Positions 1 to 9,191 of a stretch of 64,000 nt of DNA are shown here, one piece after another (positions within the stretch are counted from its first letter, which is position 1; every line of letters begins with the position of its first letter). The position numbers were made by a program, and so were the translations under genes. Below the pieces are notes generated by a model. That model was not told the DNA's origin and did not search any database. It worked only from the letters and a program-made list of their open reading frames with translations. The stretch comes from Fratercula arctica (Eukaryota > Chordata > Aves > Charadriiformes > Alcidae), in the NCBI GenBank assembly GCA_947846985.1, contig CANTUZ010000025.1, positions 2,974,100-3,038,099 on the forward strand, given 5' to 3'.

Positions 1-44
1 GGAGAAAATTAGAAAGACCAAAGCCCAACTACAACTCAACCTAG
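1..44 (+). mobile_element. CR1 ORF2 fragment, interrupted by an LTR
   Basis: Translates as a Lys/Arg-rich CR1 segment (REKIRKTKAQLQLN type), which lies between endonuclease and reverse transcriptase in other CR1 copies here. It is the end of the fragment seen complete at 31420-32440 in the duplicate copy. Confidence 0.8.
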
Positions 45-440
45 TGTCCTGGTTTGGGGTGGAGCAGAGCCAACTTTCTGTTCAGTGAGAGGCTCCTGCT
101 CACACTTGTTGCTGTGGCAACCAGGGTCAGCTGACTTGGGTGTTTACCCTGTGGAGGGGTCACACCTCTGTGGACAGGTCAGGTGACCCAAACTGACCAG
201 TCGGGTATTCCATCCCATCTGCCATGCTCAGTATAAAAGCTGAGGGATCAGAGGGGTTAGGTTGGCCCTTTTTCTTTGATGGCTTGGCTTCTTCAATGAC
301 TGAGGCCCAAGGAGGACCCTGTCAGTTCATCTGCCTTTTGGTCCTGGTCAGTGTGTTCTGGAATCCAGTTCCCATTTGTCACTGAGTCCAGTCTGGAACT
401 TTCCCAGTGCCTGCTGGTGACACTGGAGTATCCTAAAGTA
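45..440 (+). mobile_element. ERV LTR (TGTCCTGGTTTGGGG family), 3'-truncated
   Basis: Starts TGTCCTGG and carries a TATA box (TATAAAAG, 232-239). It aligns by eye with the complete solo LTR at 43440-44028 (opposite strand) up to about 425-440, where similarity stops. The U5 end and terminal CA are missing. The remaining bases to 578 match nothing I recognise. No internal retroviral sequence follows. Confidence 0.85.
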
Positions 441-578
441 TAGATTTTAGGAAGGAAGATGGAGGTGCATTTGTTTATGTGACTGTTGCTAATATACAAG
501 AGTGCAGGGTAGGTAGATAGCTTTTGAGAAGCTCCATCCTGGCCTGGAAGGGCATCATGTCAGATTATGACAACAAAC

Positions 579-1219
579 GTAATTGAATGCCTCCCCTTTT
601 TCTTCATCCCTTTGTCAGGTGACTAGGTGACTATCTCCAACAAGTATTGGTCCAGTGTTTTCTTTGGATCTCCTCTTGCTGTTAACCTACTTAAAAAAGC
701 CTTTCTTGTTGTCTGGCACAACACTGGCCATTTTCATCTCTAATTGAGCTTTGGCCTTTTGTGGTTTCTCCCTGCGTATGCAGACCACAGCTCTCTCTGT
801 AATCTTCCTGCAAAGCCTTACCTCTCTTCCAGGGTTCACGCAATTTCTTTTTCCTCCTGAGCTCCACAAGGAGTTCCCTGTTCAGGCAAGCTGGTCTTCT
901 GCCCCACTTGCTTGACTTATGACAATGGAATTGCCTGTTCCTGTGCTTCTGAAAGGTGGTTCTTCAAGATTGATCAGCACTCACGGAGTCCTGAGCTCCC
1001 AAAAGCAGATTTGCAGGGTACTCTGCTAAATAGCTCCCTGAGTAGCTTAAAGTTTGCTCTCCTGAAGTCCAGGGTAGCAACTCTGTTTTCCTTTTTTCTC
1101 ATTACAATAAAACTTTTGAACTCAAGCTTTTCATGATCACTGTGGCCAAGACAGCCACCTACCATCACATCCCCCGCGAGTCCTTCTCTAGTCACAAATA
1201 GCAAGTCTAGGAGGGCATC
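579..1219 (-). mobile_element. CR1 LINE fragment, ORF2 endonuclease end and linker
   Basis: Read on the minus strand it gives typical CR1 ORF2 sequence. From high to low coordinate: an LLDLLFVTREGL block, a GHSDHE block (endonuclease SDH motif), an LDFRRANF block, then the Lys-rich linker ending KKGFFK. Frameshifts break it. It begins exactly at the right edge of the 1-578 duplication and is cut at 1220 by LTR-like sequence starting tgtcacgg. Confidence 0.85.
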
Positions 1220-2076
1220 TGTCACGGATGGAGTGATTCACTTCACTCAGAGAGAGAAGCAGCAATATATTTATTGATATAAAACAGGGATTTAACAAAG
1301 TTTGATGCTAAATGCAAAAGTGTTTTAACAAGATTCGATGGCACGGCACACTTGGTTATTTACTGCATTGAGGACAGAGCTCAGGGAGACCCTCCTGTTG
1401 AGTCGAAGTTCAGAAAAGACTCCCTTGCTTTCTAAACTCCTTCTCAGAGAGGTGTCTTGTCATGTCCCACGCAGAAAGGAGGGGGGGTAAGTGACTCAGA
1501 TTCACAAATCCCCAGCGGTGCGGACTAAGGTGAGACAAATCTCAAGGTCCGTATGCAAACATTTATTAGGTTAGTAACCAGGTCTTAACTAGGTCCACAA
1601 TACTTAGTTAGGTATATAACAAATTATGGCAAGCAGTAAGGTATGCATTGCATTAATTAGCAACAGATATACAACAAACTATGGCAAGTGGTACTTAATA
1701 ACAGGTATACAATGAATTATAGCAAGCGGTATAGTACGCCTTGCATTCCTTCTTTGAAAGGAAAGAGAAAGAACGAAGAAAGAAAAAAAAAGAAGGAAAG
1801 AAGCAAAGAGGTAGAGAAGGAAAGATTGAAGGAGAGATCAAGAGGGAGAGAGATAAAGAGATCACTGGTCCTGCTTCCAGCATTACTCTGGTCAGCGCGG
1901 GTCGTAGAAACGCTCTTCAGGGAAAAATCTTCCCAGGTCATAAATCTTCTTCTCCTTTCTCTTCAGGGAAAGTCTTACTCCTCTTTATGTTCGCCCACTC
2001 CTAGTGGGCAGTTTCATCTCAAGTCTCCCCCCTTCTCCCCCCCCCCCCCAGGCAACGTGTAGCATGATTTGGGTGG
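1220..2076 (-). mobile_element. Unclassified LTR-like insertion
   Basis: Begins TGTCACGG inside the CR1 fragment. Antisense AATAAA-like signals near 1265-1275 and 1560 suggest a minus-strand LTR or a pair of LTR pieces. No coding domain is visible. It includes a purine-rich stretch, a C run at 2038-2050 and tandem-like copies of a motif around aacaaactatggcaag (1615-1735). Family not recognised and the right boundary is inferred only from the following provirus. Confidence 0.35.
1755..1865 (+). repeat. Purine (GA/A)-rich tract
   Basis: Almost uninterrupted A and G over about 110 bases. It creates spurious Lys/Arg/Glu-rich open frames on this strand and Ser/Leu/Phe-rich ones on the other. No gene is implied. 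Confidence 0.8.
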
Positions 2077-2081
2077 GGAGA

Positions 2082-2418
2082 TGTTGTCCTGGTTCCCGTG
2101 GGGATAGGGTTAACTCTCCCCAGGCTCCAGCAGGGACACAGGTATTCCATCCCATGTGAGCCATGCCCACTCTGAGCTGCCGGGGGAGGGGGCTGGGGTG
2201 TCCCGGGTCAGGACAGTGAGCGGCGGTTCCGTAATCATGTTTGTATACTCCTCTATCCATGGTATTGTTGTTGTTTTCTTGTTCCCTCTGCTGTTCTGTT
2301 AAACTGCCTTTGTCTCAACCCAAGAGTTTTGCCTTTTTCTTCCGATTCTTCCCGTATTGTGAAGACCCGAGCAAGCGGCACGTGGTTCTTTGTTGCCGTC
2401 TGAGGCCAAACCACGACA
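2082..2418 (+). mobile_element. 5' LTR of the ERVL-like provirus
   Basis: Runs from TGTTGTCCTGG to CCACGACA. It aligns with the 3' LTR at 14099-14432 along its length, with a 3-base TGT extension at its left end relative to that copy. The left flank GGAGA repeats after the 3' LTR. Confidence 0.9.
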
Positions 2419-2426
2419 GTCCTTTT

Positions 2427-2444
2427 TGGCGCCCAACATGGGGC
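2427..2444 (+). promoter_or_regulatory. Primer binding site, tRNA-Lys-like
   Basis: TGGCGCCCAACATGGGGC lies eight bases after the LTR end. Its TGGCGCCCAAC start is the form complementary to a lysine tRNA 3' end in many retroviruses. This marks the LTR/leader boundary and the start of minus-strand DNA synthesis. Confidence 0.8.
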
Positions 2445-2537
2445 TCGAAGGGTTGAGATAACGATAGAATCCAACTAGAGCTTGTAAAAATGAATTTGTA
2501 TGCATTTATTGTATTAGGTAAATAGTCGCTGGTCACC

Positions 2538-3914
2538 ATGTTGCTTGGTTTGTTCTCATGGCTGTGTTATGTAAATTCCTATGTCCTATTCCTATTCCTA
2601 AGGGTCAAAACTACACACACAACTCCCTCTCTGAAATGCTTATACACCAATGCACGCAGCATGGGGAATAAGCAGGAAGAGCTGGAGGTCTGTGTGCGGT
2701 TGCGGGGCCACGATCTCATTGCAATTACTGAGACGTGGTGGGACAACTCGCATGATTGGAATGCTGTCATGGGTGGCTATGTCCTTTTCAGGAAAGACAG
2801 ACCAGCAAGGCGGGGAGGTGGAATTGCACTCTATGTGAGAGAGCATTTGGAATGCATTGAGCTCTCACTAGGGGCGGATGAAGAGCGGGTCGAGAGCTTA
2901 TGGGTGAGGATTAAGGGACAGGAAAATATGAGGGACACTGTTGTGGGTGTTTATTACAGGCCACCTGATCAGGATGGGGAAACTGATGAGGCTTTTTACA
3001 GACAACTGAAGGTAGCCTCGCAATCGCAGGCCCTGGTTCTCATGGGGGACTTCAATCACCCTGATATCTGCTGGGAAGACCACACAGCCAGGCATGGGCA
3101 GTCCAGGAGGCTCCTCCAGTGCATTGATGAGAACTTTTTGACACAGGTGGTACAGGAGCCAACAAGGAGAGGAGCACTTCTAGACCTGGTACTGACAAAC
3201 ACAGAGAGATTGGTGGAGGACATTAAGGTTGGGGGCACCCTAGGTTGTAGTGATCATGAAATGATTGAGTTCAGGATCATGGGCACTATCCACAAAACAA
3301 CAAGAAGTAAAATTACAGCCTTGGATTTCAGGAGGGCTAACTTTGGCCTCTTCAAGAAACTGCTTGGAGAGATCCCGTGGGCTAGGGCTATGGAAGGCAA
3401 AGGGGCTCAAGAAAGCTGGTTGATATTCAAAGACCACTTCCTCCAAGCTCAGGATCGGTGCATCCCTAAGAGAAAGAAATCGGCCAAGGGACGCAGGAGA
3501 CCTGCATGGCTGAGCAGGGAGCTTCAGAAAAAGCTCAAGTGGAAGAAGGAAGTTTATAATAAGTGGAAGAAGGGACTGACCCCTTGGGAGGATTACAAGA
3601 ATGCCACCAGTGCGTGCAGGGATGAAACAAGGAAAGCCAAGGCCGCCTTGGAATTAGACCTGGCTAGGGACGTCAAGCACAACAAAAAGAGCTTCTACAA
3701 GTATATTGGAAGCAAAAGGAAGACCAGAGAAGTTGTGGGCCCACTGTTGAATGAGACAGGAGTCATGGTGACGGAGGATGCGGAGAAGGCAGAGTTACTG
3801 AATGCCTTCTTTGCTTTGGTCTTTTCTGCTCGGCCCAGCCCTCAGGAGTCCCAGGCATTGAATAAAGTAACAGGGAAAGAAGAAGACTTCCCTTGGTTGA
3901 GGAGGAGCGAGTGA
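2538..3914 (+). pseudogene. CR1 ORF2 endonuclease half, fused to provirus leader
   Basis: The open frame has 458 residues. Residues 1-22 are a hydrophobic stretch read from the ERV leader (2538-2597); CR1 sequence follows in frame. An apurinic-endonuclease-type domain shows N39 (TNAR), E65 (TETWW), the GDFN block at 170-173 and SDH at 238-240, all expected catalytic positions. A basic linker rich in Lys/Trp follows (about 300-420). The frame ends at [11 protein letters not shown] because one base is missing relative to the copy at 56515-59136; the reverse transcriptase continues in another frame from 3893. CR1 ORF2 normally encodes both in one protein that nicks target DNA and reverse-transcribes its RNA. 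Confidence 0.9.
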
Positions 3915-5486
3915 GGGATCAATTAGATCATTTAGATATTCACAAGTCCATGGGCCCCGATGGGATGCACCCGAGAGTGCTGAGGGAGCTGGCAGAAGTC
4001 ATTGCTGGGCCACTCTCCATCATCTTTGAAAGGTCCTGGAGAACAGGCAAGGTGCCTGAGGACTGGAGGAAAGCTAATGTCACTCCAGTCTTCAAAAAAG
4101 GCAAGAAGGAGGAGCCAGGGAACTACAGACTGGTCAGCCTCACCTCCATCCCTGGAAAGATGATGGAACAGCTCGTTCTGGGACTCATCTCAAGGCACGT
4201 GGAGGAAAAGAAAGCTATCAGAAGTACTCAGCATGGATTCACCAAGGGGAAATCATGTCTGACTAATCTGATAGCCTTCTACGATGGCATGACTGGATGG
4301 ATAGATGAGGGGAGGGCGGTAGATGTGGTCTATCTTGACTTAAGCAAGGCGTTTGACACGGTCTCCCACAGCATCCTCATAGGGAAGCTTAGGAAGTGTG
4401 GGCTAGATGAATGGACAGTAAGGTGGATAGAAAACTGGTTGAAAGATAGAGCTCAGAGGGTTGTGATTAGGGGCACAGAATCTAGTTGGAGACCAGTGAC
4501 AAGTGGTGTTCCCCAGGGGTCAGTACTGGGTCCAGTCCTCTTCAATATATTCATCAATGACCTGGATGAGGGGATAGAGGGCACCCTCAGCAAGTTTGCT
4601 GATGACACAAAGCTGGGGGGGGCGGCTGACACACCGGAGGGCTGTGCTGCCATACAGAGAGACCTGGACAGGCTGGAAAGTTGGGCAGAGAGAAACCTTA
4701 TGAAATTCAACAAGGGCAAGTGTAGGGTGCTGCACCTGGGGAGGAACAACCCCATGCACCAGGACAGGTTGGGGGCTGACCTGCTGGAGAGCAGCTCTGT
4801 GGAAAGAGACCTGGGAGTCCTGGTGGACAACAGGATGACCATGAGCCAGCAATGTGCCCTTGTGGCCAAGAAGGCCAATGGCATCCTGGGGTGCATCAAG
4901 AAGAGTGTGGCCAGCAGGTCAAGGGAGGTCATCCTCCCCCTCTACTCTGCATTGGTGAGGCCACACCTGGAGTACTGTGTCCAGTTCTGGGCTCCCCGGT
5001 TCCAGAAGGACAGGGAACTGCTGGAAAGGGTGCAGCAGAGGGCTACCAAGATGATTAGGGGACTGGAACACCTCTCTTATGAGGAAAGGCTGAGGGATTT
5101 GGGTCTCTTCAGTCTGGAAAAAAGACGGCTGAGGGGGGATCTTATCAACACTTATAAATACTTAAAGGGTGGGTGTCAGGAGGATGGGACCAGGCTCTTT
5201 TCAGTAGTGCCCGGGGACAGGACAAGAGGCAATGGGCACAAACTTGAGCATAAGAAGTTCCACCTAAACACGAGGAGGAACTTCTTTACCCTGAGGGTGG
5301 CAGAGCACTGGAACAGGCTGCCCAGAGAGGTGGTGGAGTCTCCATCTCTGGAGACATTCAAAACCCGCCTGGACGTGTTCCTGTGTAACCTGCTCTAGGT
5401 GACCCTGCTCTGGCAGGGGGGTTGGACTAGATGATCTCCAGAGGTCCCTTCCAACCCTATGGTTCTATGATTCTATGATTCTATGT
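2598..5486 (+). mobile_element. CR1 LINE copy A, 5'-truncated, nearly complete ORF2
   Basis: CR1 homology starts near the aagggtcaaaactac junction at 2598 and ends in a tail of three ATTCTATG-type units at 5460-5486. It holds the endonuclease and reverse transcriptase regions of ORF2 in two frames. ORF1 and the 5' UTR are missing. It is inserted in the leader of the ERVL-like provirus, so it is younger than that provirus. It is close (about 14 of 501 residues different over the RT part) to the copy at 38184-42400 and similar to the one at 56515-59136. Confidence 0.95.
3893..5398 (+). pseudogene. CR1 ORF2 reverse transcriptase half
   Basis: A 501-residue open frame. RT motifs in order: [13 protein letters not shown] (22-34), NYRLVSLTS (77-85), HGFTKGKSC (114-122), YLDLSKAFD with D149 (147-155), [10 protein letters not shown] (205-214), and FADD at 235-238 in place of the more usual YADD. 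A CR1 C-terminal region with repeated Arg-rich blocks follows and ends DVFLCNLL just before the 3' tail. No internal stop, but it is cut off from the endonuclease by the single-base frameshift near 3890. No separate start codon is expected in an intact element. Confidence 0.92.
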
Positions 5487-5719
5487 GTCTTATGTACTCC
5501 CTGCAATGATGTTTGTTACTTCTGGGAGAGGGATGAGGATTATCATTTTGCTGTCCTGTGCGATATCGGCTTATGATATGATAACATCACTTGTTAGACA
5601 GTTACTTTGGGGCATTTATGTGGTATTGCTGTCCTGTCCATACATTGGGCACCGTCTCTGTGACAGTGTTACAACAGGAAAGCCATTGGAGAACACATGC
5701 AATGTGCGAGTAATTTTGT
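5487..5719 (+). other. Provirus leader remnant between CR1 and nested ERV
   Basis: Resumes after the CR1 tail with AT-rich sequence resembling the stretch between the primer binding site and the CR1. I read it as leader of the ERVL-like provirus. The exact junction with the nested gamma-type ERV, somewhere in about 5650-5720, cannot be fixed by eye. Confidence 0.4.
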
Positions 5720-5729
5720 GAAAGTACAG

Positions 5730-6640
5730 ATGCTTTGGCATATACACAATAGCCAAACAAATTTGTGAGGGATGTATTGTTTGTAAGAAAGTAAACAAGA
5801 AAGCCTTGAGAAAGCAATCTTCAGGAGGAAGAGAGCCCGACTTGAGACCGTTCCAAAGTATACGGGTATACTTCACTGAACTACCAATAGGCAGGCTAAA
5901 ATATCTTTTAGTCCTAGTGGACCATCTTACTGGATGTATGGAAGCCTACCCCTTGGTGTCAGCTACTGCAGCAGGGGTAATTAAGATAATACTAGAACAA
6001 ATTATTCCTAGATATGGGTTAGTGGAGAATATAAACTCAGATCAGGGCAGTCATTTTACTTCTAAAATCCTTCAAGGAATTATGGAAAGTTTAGTGATAG
6101 TGTGGGAATTTCATACCCCTTAGCATCCCCCATCATCAGGAAAAGTTGAGGATGAACCAGACCATTAAGAGACAATTGTCAAAACTGATTTTATAAACCA
6201 AATTACCATGGACTAAATGTTTACCAATAGCATTGTTGAGGATCCAGACTTCTCCTAGAAAAGATACAGGTCTCTCGCCCTATGAGATGCTTTTTGAACT
6301 ACCTTATATGGGTAACAGAGAAGACTTGCCCACTTCTGAAACTAAAGATGTGTTTCTTAAGAACTATATACTGGGGTTGTCATCTTTATCTCTCCTCAGA
6401 AATAAAGGACTTCTTGCCTAAACTCCACCATTGGAATTTGCAGTCCATGCCTTCCAACCAGGAGACTGAGTCTTGATCAAATCCTGGAAGGAAACCAAGT
6501 TCCAACCAGAATGGGAAGGCCCATTCCAAGTGTTACTGACCATTGAGACTGCAGTGAGGACAGCCGACGGGTTGGACTCACTACACACGGCTAAAAGGAC
6601 CAGTTGAACCCCCGCCAACAGATCCGGTAGAACACTGGAC
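5730..6640 (+). pseudogene. Retroviral integrase, broken (gamma-type)
   Basis: The end of the zinc-binding domain is seen as CEGCIVCKK (about 5767-5793). The catalytic core follows: first Asp in VDHLTG (about 5920), second in NSDQGSHF (about 6038), then the region of the third acidic residue (SSGKVE) near 6140. A TAG at 6121 and a frame change near 6150 break it. The C-terminal part continues in the frame 6233-6421 (RKDTGLSPYEMLFELPY). A GPY/F-like block (WEGPFQV) lies near 6510-6530 and further stops follow. Integrase inserts viral DNA into host chromosomes; this copy cannot make a full protein. Confidence 0.85.
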
Positions 6641-6742
6641 TGTACATTCTACTGACAGCCCTCTGCGAGTAACCCTAAAGAGACAATAAGCCATGGGTTG
6701 GGGTGGGATGATCCAGTCAGGAGATATAAATATGTGTACACC

Positions 6743-8536
6743 ATGAATTTTAAGAAGCATTTTGCGACGATACTTGTCGTAGGGGTGGTGTTGTGCTTCC
6801 CACTAGGAAGCTGGAGTGTACGCCCAGATCACCTACGGAGTATACATCCAGATACCCCACAGACCATACACTTTGATGCCTGTCAAGTACTGAAGTGTGG
6901 GGATCTAGAGGCCCAAAGACAGTTGAGTGGCGAAAACAAGTACCTGTGCCCAGAAATTTGGAGGGTCGCAGAGAGATATCCAGATATCCTGAGCCTGCAT
7001 CTCGTGAACAATGGAGTGAAGTGTGGTGGACCACTCAAATTGGAGGGTGGACCATTGATGATGGGTGGATCAAGTGACCTAATATATGGAATAGGAGCAG
7101 ATGTGTATGGAAGAGATCCAAGGGGAAGATTTAGAATAGACGTACTGGAAAATAGCAGTCAAGCGGAAGGGACAACTATAACTACTAAACTCTCAGTAAT
7201 ACAACAGTGGGAACCACTGAATGATCCAGCTTTGGTAACGGTTACTGAGATTGAAGATCTTAGACAAACATTTGAGATTGAGACAGGGTACGGTGAGACA
7301 AATGCTTGGGTAGAATGGGTAAAATATACCGTTAATAGTTTGAACCAAAGCAATTGCTATGCTTGTGCCACAGGAAGGCCCACAGCACAGATCATCCCTT
7401 TTCCCTCAGGGTGGACAAAAGATTCCGTAGGGATGTGGTGTATGATAGCATTATACCAAGAAAAGACCGCCTGGGGAAATGAGACTTGTCATTCACTTTC
7501 CTTACTGTTTCCTGCCTTGGAATCTAGAGATGTTAAAGTGCCACCAGTATTTTCCACAGCAATTGGTAACCATCCAGCATGCCTCTCACGGCAGGGTGTG
7601 AATGCTACCAGACCTGTGGGGGATTTACCCTATGCACTGAAACTCTGAATGTGACCAAGGATGTAAGAGGAAACTACTCAGCAATACGAGTGCCTCAGGC
7701 AGATCTCTGGTGGTATTGTGGAGGAAAGACCTTGCGATCTGTGTTGCCGGCTAACTGGAAAGGTACATGTGGAATAGTACAATTGGCAATACCATTCACC
7801 ATAGCATTTGAAAAAGGAACAGGATCCCTGAGCTCAGGCAATAGAGTAAGAAGAAGTTTAGGTGTATCCTTTGATGAATGGATATATATAGATCCCATTG
7901 GAGTCCCTAGAGGGGTCCCAGATGAACACAAAGCAAGGAATCAGATAGGAGCAGGATTTGAATCTGTTTTTTTTTCTGGTGGGTAACTATAAACAAAAAT
8001 GTAGATTGGATAAATTATATTTACTATAACCAACAGAGGTTTATTAATTATACCAGAGATGCCTTGAAAGGAATAGCTGAACAATTGGATGCAACCAGCT
8101 GAATGGCATAGGAAAACAGGATTGCCCTGGACATGATCTTAGCGAAGAAGGGAGATGTGTGTGTGTAATGTTAGGAAATGGTTGCTGTACCTTCATCCCA
8201 AACAATACAGCTCCAGATGGTACTATAACTAAAGCTCTTCAAGGGCTCACCACTCTAGCTGATGAGTTAGCTGAGAACTCTGGAATAGACACCTCACTGA
8301 CAGGTTGGCTGGATTTCTGTTTTGGAAAATGGAAAGGTACGGTGGTATCAATATTGACTTCTCTTATAATAGTAGCAGAAGTATTAGTGGCTGTAGGATG
8401 CTGTATCATTCCCTGTGCATGAGGATTAGTTCAACGATTAATTGAAACTGCCCTAACGAAACGAATGGAAGTAGACCCTCCCCGATACCCTGGAAAAATG
8501 CTTCATCTAGAAGAAGAAGAAAATAAAAACTCTTGA
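6743..8536 (+). pseudogene. Retroviral env, gamma-type, broken
   Basis: The start is taken at ATG 6743, which precedes a hydrophobic signal-like segment; an in-frame ATG at 6698 is less likely. The surface subunit holds a CYAC (CXXC) motif at 7356-7367, typical of gamma-type envelopes joined to the TM subunit by a labile disulfide. The frame ends at TGA 7646-7648 and homology continues in another frame from about 7579. A furin-like RVRR site lies at 7843-7854. The frame stops again at 7984-7986, and more stops occur near 8100. TM features are a CX6CC motif at 8162-8188 and a hydrophobic span at about 8338-8418. A TGA at 8420-8422 precedes the cytoplasmic tail. The break pattern shows no functional protein is made. 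Confidence 0.88.
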
Positions 8537-8621
8537 GAAGAAGAATGTAACATCATGCTGTCGGCTCTAGAGGCCTCATATGGAACCATGCCCTAGAAAT
8601 GCAAAAAGCAACACAATTATG

Positions 8622-8640
8622 AAAAAAGAAAGGGGGAAAT
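8622..8640 (+). promoter_or_regulatory. Polypurine tract before 3' LTR
   Basis: aaaaaagaaagggggaaat directly precedes the LTR TG. This is the usual primer for retroviral plus-strand synthesis and fixes the LTR start. Confidence 0.85.
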
Positions 8641-9163
8641 TGTAAGAAAGGCAGGTATTGTTTTTGCAATGGAGAAAAGCCGTTTCCATCAGAGGTGACA
8701 TGAGAAGGGAATGACTAAGACAAAGAGGCTCCAGCAAAGGCTTGTAGAACATCTCTTATCACACAGACAAAAGGACAAACTGATTCATACCGGGTTAATG
8801 ACTAGAAGGGTAGTCCAACGTTTAACCAGGGCTAACGACATTGAGCAATTTTACCAAAAAGGAAAGAAATAAACTAGTCAGATAATCCCTTTAGGTGTAG
8901 CATAAAGAGAAGTAAACAGAGGCAGGACATCCGGGAAGGATTTGAGGTGCCTCGGACAGACTGTGAAGCCTGGAGTACCTAACCAATGGGAAACAGGGGA
9001 GGGAAAATTCGGCCAGGGATTAGGAAATGAAAAGGTGTGTTTCAAGAACCAAAAGTGTGACTACTTGCTAGGTCACTCATTCTTGCAAGAATGTTCAAAT
9101 AAAACGTGCTTCGTATCATTCACTGCCTGAGCCATTGTTATTGGATAAGGAGCATTTCTCACA
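8641..9163 (+). mobile_element. 3' LTR of the nested gamma-type ERV
   Basis: 523 bases from TGTAAGAAAG to TTCTCACA, with polyadenylation signal AATAAA at 9098-9103. Its last about 45 bases recur with small changes at 17286-17335, which supports the right boundary. Downstream sequence returns at once to gag of the outer provirus. Confidence 0.85.
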
Positions 9164-9191
9164 CAGGTACCTAGAGAACTTCTCGCCTCCA

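Larger units (their letters stand above)
1..578 (+). repeat. Left copy of a near-identical long-range duplication
   Basis: These bases match 32397-32974 at a constant offset of 32,396. By eye the only difference is G at 569 versus A at 32965. The copy includes the end of a CR1 coding fragment, an ERV LTR inserted in it, and about 135 bases I cannot identify. The match ends at 578/579: left copy continues gtaattgaatg, right copy ttggctgttg. The left limit lies outside the window. Confidence 0.95.
5720..9163 (+). mobile_element. Nested gamma-type ERV: integrase, env, 3' LTR; 5' half missing
   Basis: Contains integrase, env, polypurine tract and a complete 3' LTR in retroviral order. The 5' LTR, gag, protease and RT are absent. 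It splits the leader of the ERVL-like provirus from its gag. All coding parts carry stops or frameshifts. No target duplication can be checked because the left end is lost. Confidence 0.85.

Noticed and set aside
1688..2062. 124-codon Lys/Arg/Glu-rich frame
   Set aside because: Generated by the purine tract at 1755-1865; no domain or start context.
4453..4932. 159-codon minus-strand frame, repeated at 38730-39209 and 57058-57537
   Set aside because: Antisense of the CR1 RT region in all three copies; recurs only because CR1 recurs.
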